Below are positions 54,761 to 64,000 of a DNA stretch of 64,000 nt, piece by piece (the stretch's first letter is position 1; every line of letters begins with the position of its first letter). The notes under the pieces are model-generated. The model was not told the origin of the DNA. It worked only from the letters and a program-made list of their open reading frames with translations, and did no database searches. A program made the translations under genes and the position numbers. Origin of the DNA: Megascapheus bottae (lineage: Eukaryota > Chordata > Mammalia > Rodentia > Geomyidae). The stretch covers positions 362,501-426,500 of the forward strand of contig JANJXV010000130.1 in NCBI GenBank assembly GCA_024803745.1, read 5' to 3'.

Positions 54761-56054
54761 CTTTAGAAACCTGAAAAAGTGTCCATTCATGCAAAGGCAC
54801 TGGGGTATATCTCAGTTACACCTGATCATGCTTGTTTAGTATGTTTCCTTCCTTCCCTTGAGGTATTTTAGTTTGCAACTCCTGGTTTAGTTTAATAAGT
54901 GAGTCATGAAGGCATCGACCATGAAATTGAAGACGTAGTCACCCAAGAGTGTATTTTAATTTAAATTTAACATTAGCCAATGCTTCAGGCTAATGATAAA
55001 CATTACCCAACTGCTGCACACACACATACACACCCATACACCAAAGTACCCATACAAGCACACACACAAGCACATGTAGCATCTTTACATGGTGTTCTAG
55101 TCATTCAACCAAATACCGAGTTGCCAGAAATAGTCAGGGGTCTTAATAACAAAGACTTGACCTCAAAAACAAAAACAAAAGGATTTAACCTTCTCTAAAG
55201 GATAGAGGATGGTTTCCCTGAAAATGGGAAGCACAAAGCAAGCCTGGTAACTGAGTCAAGAAGGAAGCTGGGGAGGTGGCAGAGCTGTTACCCACACCAC
55301 AGCTCGGTGAGGCCTGGAAGCCTGAAGCCTTGCCAGGCACATTTCACTGGTTGGGGCTGACTCTCACCTCCTGGTCTTCCTCCAGGCTCCCCTAGAGGCA
55401 AGTAGAAGAGAAGCCTCCTTCCCCACTCAGGCTTGCACATGGCACTGGTGTGGAACTTGTCCAGGGCTCCCAGGAAAGTCTATCTCCAGGACTCAGCCAG
55501 CATGTGAACATTCTGTGCAGCTCAGCCTCTGGGAACAGGAACCTGATTTTCTTCCCCAGGATCTCTGGACCACAGGGAAGGGAGAAGCGCTTTCTATAAT
55601 CCTGACAGAAAAGACAGTGTTTCCATTGCCCCATGCCACACAGGGGCCTAATTAAATCAGCCTGTGTTACAGGGATTGTACCACAGGGCCTCACACTGAT
55701 CCCCGCTTCTGTTTCTCAGGCCAAGGGGTTCAGATAATGAACCCGAACTGCTTCTCAATTCATTGCAAATTCCAGAAGGCAGGGGAGGAATTTTAAAAAA
55801 AATAAAAAAAAAATTAAGCCAGGGTTGATGTTGCCAGGCTATTAAACCACTCTTCATTAAACAAAGTAACGAGAAGGCAGAGGAAGGGGTTGATTTTCTA
55901 GCCCGGGGAAGTCTTTGTTACAGAGTTCTGACCTTAAGAACTGACAGCAAAAGGTTTTGTTCATGGAGCAACTCAGACAATGTCAGTTGGATAAAGAAGT
56001 CTGTTTGGATTTTTCAAAGTGCTGGAAGAGGAAGGGAGAGTTTAGAACTGGAAA
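54761..56054. other. Unique sequence, no gene seen
   Basis: CA-rich patch at 55017-55075. The 100-codon minus frame at 55392-55694 has no features. A-rich run at 55794-55815. Confidence 0.4.
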
Positions 56055-56165
56055 TGATGATGATGATGTTGGATACAGAGATACCTGGTCCTGAGTTCAC
56101 ATCCTAGCTCTCTCATTCCCAGCTGTGTGACAGTTCTCAGCTTTATCTGTGCTGGGTGATGGATA
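56055..56165 (+). mobile_element. MIR fragment
   Basis: TCCTGAGTTCACATCCTAGC, TCTCATTCCCAGCTGTGTG and ACAGTTCTCAGCTTTATCTG keep the sense MIR 5' and core order. Confidence 0.55.
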
Positions 56166-56254
56166 TCCAGGGAGTATGCCCACTCCATCAGTCACAGCTG
56201 GCTCAGGTATTGGCTTAATGGAAGCCTGTCTGTCTGCCTGCCTGCCTTGCTAGA

Positions 56255-56370
56255 TTTTGAGTCCTATGAGGGGAAAAGATCTCATCTACTTTGTCTACCC
56301 GAGAGTCACTTCTCACCCCCCTCAGTAAATATTGGATGAGCATTTAATGAATTCACGAATAAGCAAAGTA
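56255..56370 (+). mobile_element. L2 3' fragment
   Basis: CTAGATTTTGAGTCCTATGA, GGGGAAAAGATCTCATCTAC, TCAGTAAATATTGGATGAGC and AATGAATTCACGAATAAG follow sense L2 order. Confidence 0.5.
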
Positions 56371-57189
56371 AGACGTTTCATTTATCATACCTAGATAATC
56401 TTGACAACCACCCCAGGAGACGGGGCCTGCACGTCTGCACCCTTTCCAAGCATCTCCATTGGAGAACCAATTAGCCAGAAAGGTTAGACCAAAACAATTT
56501 TTTTTCTTAAATTCACAAGAACAGACTTTTTTTTGTAATCTTTACCTTGAACCTTTCTCCCAATTCCCCAAGACTTTCTGCCACACATGCAAAGACTTTC
56601 TTCTGAATTTCAAAATCCTCATTCCCATCCCCTTCCCCAGACCCTAGATGATGGAACTAAAGAATCACAAAGAATCAAAATACAGCGTTTGTTCTCATTG
56701 AGAAGTCCTTGTTTCCCTGCAGGTGAAGGCCCATGAAATCATTTCACACAAGACAGACAGGCATGCGATGTTTCCCGTCACACATCTGCATCCCACCTGC
56801 TTGGACCACTCATCTTATATGGTCCAATGTGCAGTAACCATTGAGGCACATCCCCTCTAAAATCAACATTTTTCTTGGTAACCTGATCTGCCTCTTTGCT
56901 TTATACTTCACATCGCCTCAGAGATTTTATTCTGCCAATGGAAAATGAACGAATGCCATTTCTTTGGATCTACTTTTGTTAGAAAGGAATAGCATATCTC
57001 ATTCTGGGAAGACCATTATCAACTGGTATCACAATGCCCACCTTTGTCTCTGCTCTAGAATTTCAGAGATATGAACCTTACAAGTCTATGGATTCATTCT
57101 GTTTTGCCATTTTTGTGGGCAATCCATTAGCCTGTCAGAGGCCAGTGAGCCAAGGACAATTGTAGATCTTTGTTTTCTTTTTCAATTTC
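56371..57189. other. Unique sequence, no gene seen
   Basis: No repeat landmark recognised. Confidence 0.35.
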
Positions 57190-57409
57190 CTTTTTTTTTC
57201 TTGATGGTACCACTGGTGGAATTCAGGGCCTCATGCTTCCTGAGCAAGCACTCTGCCATTTGAGCACACAGTAGTCCTTTTCAGTTCACTTGCTTTTAGT
57301 TTCTCAAATAGATTCTTGGGCTTTTACCCAGGCTTTCTTCAGATCATGATCCTCCTACTTCTGCCTCCTGAGTACCTGGGATGACAGATATGGGCTACCA
57401 TGCCCAGCA
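57190..57409 (-). mobile_element. B1-dID-like SINE, antisense
   Basis: T9 tail, ID unit (ATGGTACCACTGGTGGAATT, GAGCAAGCACTCTGCCATTT), B1-like unit (TACCCAGGCTTTCTTCAGAT, TCCTGAGTACCTGGGATGAC, GGGCTACCATGCCCAGC). One B1 monomer only. Confidence 0.7.
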
Positions 57410-58040
57410 ATGCAAATCATAAGTTTTTAAGATCAAATAGAATAAAGGATGGTTGGCTATCATTGATTTTCTGAGAAATCAATATCCAAATCAACTATCT
57501 AAGTCACCATTTACATTCAAATAGTCTACACAAAGCTACGGTGTTCTTGAGCCCAGTTCCACAGTCAGGTTAGAAACCTATGGGTTGGAATAACTACTAT
57601 AAATCGGACTTTTCCAAATATAAGTGATTGTCTTTTAGACCACATGGAATGCTTACAGAAATTGTGAATTCCAAGGCTTACCTCCTAGAGAGTTTAATAA
57701 CACAGGGGACCCCCAGAATGTATAGCCCTGATCCATACCCTGCTTCTGCAGGAAGGGGCTTCAAGTAACTTCATGAGCTCATTGCACGCCCTCCAGTGCG
57801 ACACTCAAGTGCTCTCAGGCTTAATTTCCTCATCTGAACACCAGGTACGAAAACACCCAGGCAATGTCACGAAATGCTGCCAAGTTAATCTGTGGGGAGG
57901 TGGTTGGCAATTCTATCAAGTGCTCTATACAGGTATAAAGTATTCCAGTTTTCAGCTCACTTGGTTGTAATGTTTTTTATTTTTGCTTATTGGGGACCAG
58001 TTTCAGGTGATTTGCAAGGTCCACTGTATAAAGGAAATAT
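57410..58040. other. Unique sequence, no gene seen
   Basis: Featureless single-copy stretch. Confidence 0.35.
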
Positions 58041-58054
58041 AAAAAGCAAATTTG

Positions 58055-58243
58055 GGCTGGGAGTTTGGCCTACTGGTAGAGTGTTTGCTTTGCATGCACA
58101 GAGACCCAGGTTCGATTCCTTGGTACCACATACATAGAAAAAAGCCGGAAGTGGTGCTGAAGCTCAAGTGGTAGAGCTCTAGCCTTGAGAAAGTCCAAGG
58201 ACAGTGCTCAGGCCCTGAGCTCAAGCCCAGGACTGGTTTAAAA
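58055..58243 (+). mobile_element. Young IDL-Geo SINE with 14-bp TSD
   Basis: GGCTGGGAGTTTGGCCTACT, CCAGGTTCGATTCCTTGGTA, GCCGGAAGTGGTGCTGAAGC, AGAAAGTCCAAGGACAGTGC, CCAGGACTGG plus tail. Exact duplication AAAAAGCAAATTTG at 58041-58054 and 58244-58257. Confidence 0.95.
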
Positions 58244-58328
58244 AAAAAGCAAATTTGATGATGATGCCAAGCTGATAGCCATGGGGGTTCTAAACTGCAT
58301 GGGTTCTGTGGGTGTGTCGAAAACTTAA

Positions 58329-58529
58329 GGAGTAATGGCTGTAATCCTAGAGGCCATTCTGGAGGCTAGAATATGAGAAAAGTCTATGGGAGACTCTTAT
58401 CTCCAATTCACTACCAAAAGCAACAACAAAAGAAACAGAAATGGAGCTGTGGTTCAAGTGGTGAAGCTCTAGAGTTTCTGCAAAGAAGCTCAGGTATAGC
58501 ACCCAGCCCTAAGTTCAAAACAAAAACAA
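58329..58529 (+). mobile_element. B1-Geo SINE, first of an abutting pair
   Basis: Head GAGTAATGGCTGTAATCCTA (somewhat truncated), linker GGAGACTCTTATCTCCAATT, Geo arm AAATGGAGCTGTGGTTCAAG, ending CCCTAAGTTCAAAACAAAAA. The next SINE begins at once. Confidence 0.8.
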
Positions 58530-58760
58530 AGCCCAGCATGGTGGCTCATGCCTGTAATCCTAGCTACTCAGGAGGCTGAGATCTGAGGATCAAGGTTCAA
58601 AGCCAGCCCCAGCACAAAAGGACCTGAGACTCTTATCTCCAATTAACCTCTAGAAAACAGGAAGTGGGGCTTGGCTCAAGGGTCGGGTGGTAGCCTTGAG
58701 CCAAAGAGCTCAGGGACAGCACCCAGGCTGAGTTCAAGCCCTATGACCCACAAAAAAAAA
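58530..58760 (+). mobile_element. B1-Geo SINE, GGGGCTTGG subfamily
   Basis: Complete and well preserved: GCCCAGCATGGTGGCTCATG, CCTAGCTACTCAGGAGGCTG, AGCACAAAAGGACCTGAGAC, AACCTCTAGAAAACAGGAAG, TGGGGCTTGGCTCAAGGGTC, then A9. Inserted into the A-rich tail of the copy just upstream. Confidence 0.92.
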
Positions 58761-59197
58761 GACAATTCTAGCCCAAAGTCAATGGCAAATAGTGGTAACA
58801 TGTCCAACTCTTAAGTAAAAGGTGACAGCTTTGGAAAAGCTACTGAAGATTCAAAACCACTACTGTGTATGCACGCTCCCCCACCTCTCCTTCCATTGTC
58901 CCAGGATTAAATATTCATTGCCTTTCTCTGTGCAAACAGAGACAGAGCCTAAGACACACATCATAAAAAATGCAATGTAAAGTTTCTCCCTAATTTCAGT
59001 TTCTGTATTAGAAATGCATTTTTGAATGACCTTCCCACTGCTGGGGTCGAACACCTAATCTTCCCTGCCCGGGTGAGTGTTATTCTGGGGAAACGTGGGT
59101 GTGTATGGAAGACCAAGAGATCAAGGACAAATCCCCATCAGCTGTCTGGCAATCCTCACCCCATCAACACACACAGTGTTCAACATATGTTCAGGAA
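58761..59197. other. Unique sequence, no gene seen
   Basis: A 64-codon minus frame at 58860-59054 without features. Confidence 0.35.
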
Positions 59198-59385
59198 GTC
59201 AGGCGCTGGTAGCTCATACCTGTAATCCTAGCTACTCCGAAGGCTGAGATCTGAGGATCATGGTTCAAAGCCAGCCTGGGCAGGAAAAGTCCAGGAGACT
59301 TTTATCTCCAATCCATCACCAGAAAAACAGAAGCGACACTGTGACTCAAAGCAGTAGAACACTAGCCTGCAGAAAAAGATGAAGG
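59198..59385 (+). mobile_element. B1-Geo SINE, 3' truncated
   Basis: GTCAGGCGCTGGTAGCTCAT, CCTAGCTACTCCGAAGGCTG, GACTTTTATCTCCAATCCAT, then a decayed Geo arm to GCAGTAGAACACTAGCCTGC. The terminal CAGTGCCCAGG...GGACTGG part is missing. Confidence 0.82.
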
Positions 59386-60457
59386 CCCACAACCAGCGTG
59401 AGCCACTGGCACTCTGTTTCCACTGCTCTTTTGAAGGCAGGGATATTTACATTAACATATTGTATATGATTCCTATGAAACTCCAAATACGCGTGAAAGA
59501 AAATACAACAGCACTCACCAAGTTCTACTACGTTTTCTTCCGACTAACTCCTGTTTACAAACGTTGAAGGCTCTGGTGTAGCTCAGGAAACCTTTTCAAA
59601 GCTCCAGCAGTTAATTATAGCTGACTCTGGGGCTGGGAAAGCCGACTACACTACACTCTGAGATCAATGGCTCTGGCTAGACTGGGAGGGGAGAAATGCC
59701 ACTCAGATGGTAATCACTGAATGCTTCTCAAACCCAGGGAAGCAAGGCAGGGCCTCACTCCCATAATCCTCTGCACCAGCTCTTCCACACAGGTCAATGC
59801 AAAAGCAGCCTGCACTCCCCAAGCAAAACCTGCCACAGCTCTCCAGAGAAACAAACGACATTCCCATACAGAACGTATTATGTGTATATATTACTACTTA
59901 CGCTATCATAATACATGCAAATGTAAAGAATATATCGTAGAATATCCAAACATACAATGAAGTGCATCACTGATTGTTGAGCCCTCCAGCTGGGCCCATA
60001 GCCTGTGCTGCAACTACAGAACTTGAGCGGGCAGATGTCTCTATTGGTATATTGGCTTACATTACTGTGGATGCGCACTCAAGAGTGAGACTTATTTACT
60101 TGGGCTTCCCCCCCCCATTCTGTCAATTAGAAAGGGCAAGCCCTGGTTTGCCACCTTCTCCACCATTGTAACTGCTTTGCTTACTATACGGAAGTCCTCA
60201 GGTAATTCTTGCCAAGTGGATGGATGCTGGCAAAAGACTTAGAGAAACCATCTGCCAAGAATTAATAGAGGTTACTCTGCAGAGAGATTAGGAGATGACT
60301 TTTAAATACACTGCTGTTACCCTTTTTAATTTTAATATTTTTGGAGCCAACTTCTGCGGAAACTATTTTTCTAATGAAGAAGAAAATGAAATGAATGTAG
60401 CTTGGGACCCAAGTGATCCCAAACATGAATAGTAGCTAAGAAGTTTAGCCTTCAAAA
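59386..60457. other. Unique sequence, no gene seen
   Basis: C9 run at 60108-60116. 60190-60330 is complex, repeat-free sequence. Frames of 62-79 codons lack features. Confidence 0.35.
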
Positions 60458-60578
60458 GCCAGGCACGTGCCTGTCATCCTAGTCACTCAGGAGGCTGAGA
60501 CCTGAGGATCACAGTCCAAAGCCAGCCTGGACAGAAAAGTCCATGAGACTCGAATCTCTGCTTAATCAACAAAGCTCA
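60458..60578 (+). mobile_element. B1-Geo SINE, head only
   Basis: GCCAGGCACGTGCCTGTCAT, AGTCACTCAGGAGGCTGAGA, AGCCAGCCTGGACAGAAAAG, CTCGAATCTCTGCTTAATCA. Breaks off where the Geo arm should begin. Confidence 0.78.
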
Positions 60579-60645
60579 TTGGTGGGTGAGAAGAATGCAC
60601 AGCACTGACACCCATGGAGGGACGGTGTAAATAGATCAGGCCTCT

Positions 60646-60664
60646 GCCGCCAGGGGGCGTCTCC
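60646..60664 (+). promoter_or_regulatory. Strong CTCF-like motif
   Basis: GCCGCCAGGGGGCGTCTCC agrees with the CTCF consensus CCACCAGGGGGCGC at nearly every core position, including the GGGGGCG run. It lies in unique sequence about 70 bases after the truncated SINE head, so it is not carried by any SINE recognised here. Motif polarity is plus. Occupancy cannot be known from sequence. Confidence 0.6.
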
Positions 60665-61450
60665 TCCATCTAGAGCTGCATGGCCAGCTGGTGAACAGGA
60701 GGGGAAGGCTGTCCTTTGAGATGCTGTCTGTAATGCAGCCAGCTGGCAGATAGCTTGGTGCAACGCAAGCCTGGCATTTAATAAACCAGAAGTGTCGTTT
60801 TACTACTGAACCCTCTCCTTTATACTAAGAAGATAATGAAGACACTATCTGGCATTTCTTGGGGCATCTGGAAGAGTTAAAGAAGTGAAGAGCTTGCTTT
60901 GCTCTGGAGAGGAGGAAGATAAATCTTTACACGCAGAGGAAAAGCCTGTATAAAAAATGGATCTTCTTTGGTATTGGAGGAGAGGAGGGAGCTATAATTT
61001 GTTTGTAAAGGGCACTTCGAAGTTTTACTTCAGCAATTTTATTACAAATTAACAAGACAACCCTCATAAGCATAAAATAACAACCATAAAGATAGAGGTG
61101 GGATTTTTTTAAAGCTTTTATCTCAACCAGTAGGAATGCTGTTATAAAAGATGGATACGTAAAATAAGGCAGAGGATAGTTTTGGATAAGAGGGTGAACT
61201 AGAATGCCCTGCACGTCACAGACACAGGATACTAGGAATGGAAGTTTGGGGGATTAATTGAAGAAGAGTTCTCCAGAGATATAAAGAGAGGCAGAGAAAG
61301 TGAATTCCTGAGAAAAATGATAATCAGGGTGATGTTCCCCCCAGTGCCAGGAATTGTTTGATGAATCGGTGGCATTTTGATATCTAATATTTCATTTCAA
61401 GTGATTGCTTATCATGGTTCATGCTGTAATTTCCTGCCATTAGCCAAAGC
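60665..61450. other. Unique sequence, no gene seen
   Basis: A 95-codon minus frame at 60927-61214 is without recognisable features. Confidence 0.35.
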
Positions 61451-61668
61451 AAGAAGGGGAGGGGGGAGAGGGGGAGGGAGGGAGAGGGAGGAGGAGAAGG
61501 AAGGGGAGAGGAAGGGGGAGAGGGAGAGGGGGAGAGAGGTGGAGGGAGAGGGGGAGAGAGGTGGAGGGAGGGAGGGAGGGAGGGGAGAGGGAGGGGGAGA
61601 GGGAGAGGGGGAGAGAGAGGGAGAGAGAGAGAGAGGAAGAGAGAGAGAGAGGAAGAGAGAGAGAGTCT
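61451..61668. repeat. GGGAGA-rich purine tract
   Basis: About 215 bases of purine broken by only two T residues (61540 and 61562). Tandem GGGAGAGGGGGAGAGAGGTG units occur twice near 61520-61575, then plain GA repeats. Four frames of 86-99 codons on both strands are low-complexity artefacts. Confidence 0.96.
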
Positions 61669-62164
61669 CCATTTAAACAAGTCACACCATGAGGACTAAA
61701 CCTGTCATTCTTAAGCATAAGAGAATCTTCAAGAGACTACTTTTCTAGTTAATATAGCTAATTCGAACTAGTACCGAGGCTTTCCTATGTATTAGGAAAA
61801 CTATGGAAACTTGTATTTTCAGACTTTGCTCTTTATTTTCCCGGAATTGACAAGTTTTTCAGATCAAATTCTCTTTAAATCCAAAAGCAGACCCTTTTCA
61901 TAGAAACAAAGAATTTAGTTAATATATAGATTTTATTTCCACACACAATAAAAAGAAGTTGCCGCTGTGGCATTATTTTAAGAAAAGCTGTGAGAGTTGA
62001 GAAGCAACAAGTGATAACTCCCCAGAGGTAGAAACCCAACACAAGACAGGACCAGAGCAACGAATCCCTGTAGACACCGGACGAGGTATCAGACTTTTTT
62101 TTCTCCCCCCTTGGATCAGAGCTCAATGCTTCCATTTAAAATGTTCACCAATTCAATGCATATT
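61669..62164. other. Unique AT-rich sequence, no gene seen
   Basis: An 86-codon minus frame (61875-62135) is featureless. Confidence 0.35.
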
Positions 62165-62300
62165 TAAGGCTGCATGGTGTAATGTGTATACACAATGGAA
62201 TGGCTACCGTGGCCCAGCCATCCTTCATCTCATGTAGCTTGTGTCTATGGCAAAACACCTCAAATCTATACTCGCAAAAATAAGTCTGTACATTGTAGAT
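62165..62300 (+). mobile_element. Possible old L1 3' fragment
   Basis: GTGTAATGTGTATACACAAT and GGAATGGCTACCGTGGCCCA, then CATCCTTCATCTCATGTAGC, roughly parallel the L1 ORF2 end (TATACACAATGGAATACTA...GCCATAAA...ATGAAATCATGTC). Weak but collinear. Confidence 0.4.
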
Positions 62301-62329
62301 GAACAGGAAAACGAGGAAACAGCTCAAAA

Positions 62330-62420
62330 GTCAGGAAACAAAGGGGAGCTGGCAAGGATTCCCAGAGGAAGTGACATTTGAAGGATGAGGAAGATGGTCT
62401 CACCACACTGGTGGAAGCAG
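62330..62420 (-). mobile_element. Possible L2 fragment, antisense
   Basis: CCAGAGGAAGTGACATTTGA and AGGATGAGGAAGATG recall an antisense L2 segment. Short. Confidence 0.25.
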
Positions 62421-62566
62421 CTACCTGAAAGTACAGGGGACATATGAGTCTGGGTGGGGAAACCAAGAAATGTTTGGTATTATCAGAGTTGATGAAGGTT
62501 ATGGAGAAGTAACAGGATCTGACTTTGAAAAGTAGTCAGAGGTCTCTGGTCTGTATTGATAGGAAC

Positions 62567-62799
62567 CTTTTTGTTGTTTCTTGTCATTTGTGGGGCTTGA
62601 ACTCGAGGCCTGACCGTCTTTTGCACAAGGCTAATGATCTACTACTTTGAGCCACAGCTCTACTTCTGGTTTGTGAGTGGTTCACTAAGGATGAGAGTTT
62701 TACTGGGACTTTTCTGCCCCGGCTAGCTTCAAATTGCAATCCTCGGATTTCAGTCTCCCGAGTAGCTAGGATTACAGATGTGAGCCACTGGCACCCAGT
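62567..62799 (-). mobile_element. B1-Geo SINE, antisense
   Basis: Geo arm (GTGGGGCTTGAACTCGAGGC, CACAAGGCTAATGATCTACT), linker TCACTAAGGATGAGAGTTTT, head (CCGAGTAGCTAGGATTACAG, ATGTGAGCCACTGGCACCC). Probable duplication TTGATAGGAAC / TTGATATGAAC at 62556 and 62800. Confidence 0.87.
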
Positions 62800-63289
62800 T
62801 TGATATGAACTTCAAAAGATCCATTCAGTGTAGAGAAGGAAAACTGGAGATTATGTAAGGATGCAAAAGACTCCTATTTCTAATAGACACTCTACCACTA
62901 ACTTAAGCAATCCACTTTCCCAGCCTTCAGAACCTTCAAGAAAAGCCTGGGGAGATGTGTTTCTGTCCTCTGAACACTGTGTAAAAACACAAGTGGGAAT
63001 GAGGAGGCGGGAAATGGCATATCTAAGAATGAGCTAGGATAAACCTACCGAAGGGGAGCACTCCACTAAAAGTGCTCAGAACAAATGCATGGGATGCAGA
63101 AAGCCCTCTGAGTCACCAAGTTCCGCGGGCAAAGCATGCTGCCACCCAGAAATCTGGAAGAAACCTCCATGGTGTTTTTCATGGCAGTGACATGATTTTC
63201 TATTTCCTTCCACCACATACAAAGGCTCCAGGTCATCCTCATTCTTGCAAATACAATGGTCTTCTGATGTCAGCAGGCTGGCAGCTTTG
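62800..63289. other. Unique sequence, no gene seen
   Basis: Nothing recognised. A 72-codon plus frame at 63072-63290 is featureless. Confidence 0.35.
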
Positions 63290-63740
63290 AGCCTTGATCT
63301 TGATAGCTTTGATGTTTTTCACTTCCCTCATGACTGGTAACTGGAAACCTTTTTTTCCCCCCCTCTTGAATGAATAAACACATTGGTCATTTCTAGATGC
63401 TCCTTGGAGAAACTCTATGCAGAGTCTCTGGCCTGTTTTCTAATGGACTTGTTAACACTGCATTGGTAATTGGACTGTAGGAGCTCTTCGTGTATTTCAG
63501 AAATTAGGCCTTTGTTTTTTTCTTTCCACAGGCATCCCAAGGGCTGGCAGACATTTTCTCACACGTTTGCAAGTTTCCATTTTGTCAGTGACGTATTTCT
63601 TTTTGCCGCACAGAAGCTCTTAAGTTCGATGCAGTCTCATCTGTCTACTTTTGCTTTTCCTCCAGATGTTGCTGAAGTTAATTCCGTGACTTCTCTGTCA
63701 AGACCGCGTCTGGTGAGGCTTTGACTTTTTGTTCCAAAAG
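63290..63740 (-). mobile_element. L1 ORF2 3' fragment, antisense
   Basis: The plus strand reads the antisense landmarks in order: TTTTTCACTTCCCTCATGAC, TCATTTCTAGATGCTCCTTG, CTTCGTGTATTTCAGAAATT, GGCAGACATTTTCTCACACG, CGCACAGAAGCTCTTAAGTT, CGATGCAGTCTCATCTGTCT, TTTTGCTTTTCCTCC. This is the region coding for the ORF2 C-terminus in mammalian L1s. The plus frame at 63470-63724 is antisense to it. Frame-disrupting changes make it inactive. Confidence 0.75.
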
Positions 63741-64000
63741 TTTTACCCACAAGAAAAAAACATTTGAAATCACCGCCTTGAGTGATTAGTACACCAAAAT
63801 CTCGAGAACAATTAGCATTCCCAAAATGCTGCTCATATGTGAATGGCTTTCACTGGCATCAGAATGACCAAATTAGATCAATTAATTCTATCATTTAATT
63901 AATTACATGTCCCAGGGCTATCTTAAAGGCCTCAGATAACAACTGAAAAGAAACCCCAAACAGTTGCTTTGATATCAAGTAGTTACATCCCTAAGTCTTA
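63741..64000. promoter_or_regulatory. Candidate conserved non-coding element
   Basis: Repeat-free end of the window with dense homeodomain words (GAGTGATTAGTAC, ACAATTAGC, GATCAATTAATTC, CATTTAATTAATTACATG). Composition resembles developmental enhancers. No other support. Confidence 0.28.

Noticed and set aside
61377..61718. Four frames of 86-99 codons
   Set aside because: Translations of the GGGAGA tract.
63470..63724. 84-codon plus frame
   Set aside because: It is antisense to an L1 ORF2 remnant.

Overview
The window is mammalian nuclear DNA with no protein-coding or functional RNA gene that I can support. No open reading frame exceeds about 200 codons. The longer ones lie in microsatellites, in retrotransposon copies, or in unique sequence without recognisable domains. 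I read it as intergenic or deep intronic. No exon, CpG island or annotatable promoter is visible, but a short exon could be missed by eye.

Source organism: a rodent, most likely of the superfamily Geomyoidea (kangaroo rats, pocket mice, pocket gophers). Nine copies of a two-part SINE have an ID-like tRNA-derived left arm and a distinct right arm ending in a GGACTGG-plus-A tail. This matches the published description of IDL-Geo, reported as restricted to that superfamily. About seventeen more copies carry the same right arm behind a 7SL/B1-like left arm, called B1-Geo here. A third, older set joins B1-like units to an ID-like unit and resembles B1-dID. Sparse mammal-wide fossils (MIR, L2, old L1 3' ends) fill in the rest.

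Layout. 1-10 kb: unique AT-rich sequence with B1-Geo and IDL-Geo copies, a B1-dID element, MIR fragments, and TTTC/CCTT and GGAT microsatellites. 10-22 kb: mostly unique, with two B1-dID copies, old L1 3' pieces, a large CT/CA compound microsatellite near 13.7 kb, L2 fragments, a B1 monomer and CA arrays. 22-30 kb: an ID monomer, B1-Geo copies including a three-element nest at 25.6-26.2 kb, and a fresh IDL-Geo at 27.1 kb. 30-46 kb: low in repeats, with two possible CTCF/regulatory stretches, a fresh L1-3'-end-like insertion at 39.1-39.3 kb, and a 176-bp pure purine array joined to an IDL-Geo. 46-48 kb: an LTR-like block between AT-rich flanks, followed by a fresh IDL-Geo. 48-64 kb: unique sequence, more SINEs (including two abutting B1-Geo copies at 58.3-58.8 kb), a strong CTCF-like motif at 60.65 kb, a 215-bp purine-rich tract at 61.5 kb, and an antisense L1 ORF2 3' fragment at 63.3-63.7 kb.

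The clearest signals are the modular SINE biology (one right arm with two unrelated heads, diagnostic subfamilies, CA-rich tails), several insertions with exact target-site duplications, non-B-DNA-prone tracts, and a few unique blocks that look like conserved regulatory sequence. I found no convincing evidence for a new multi-gene system.
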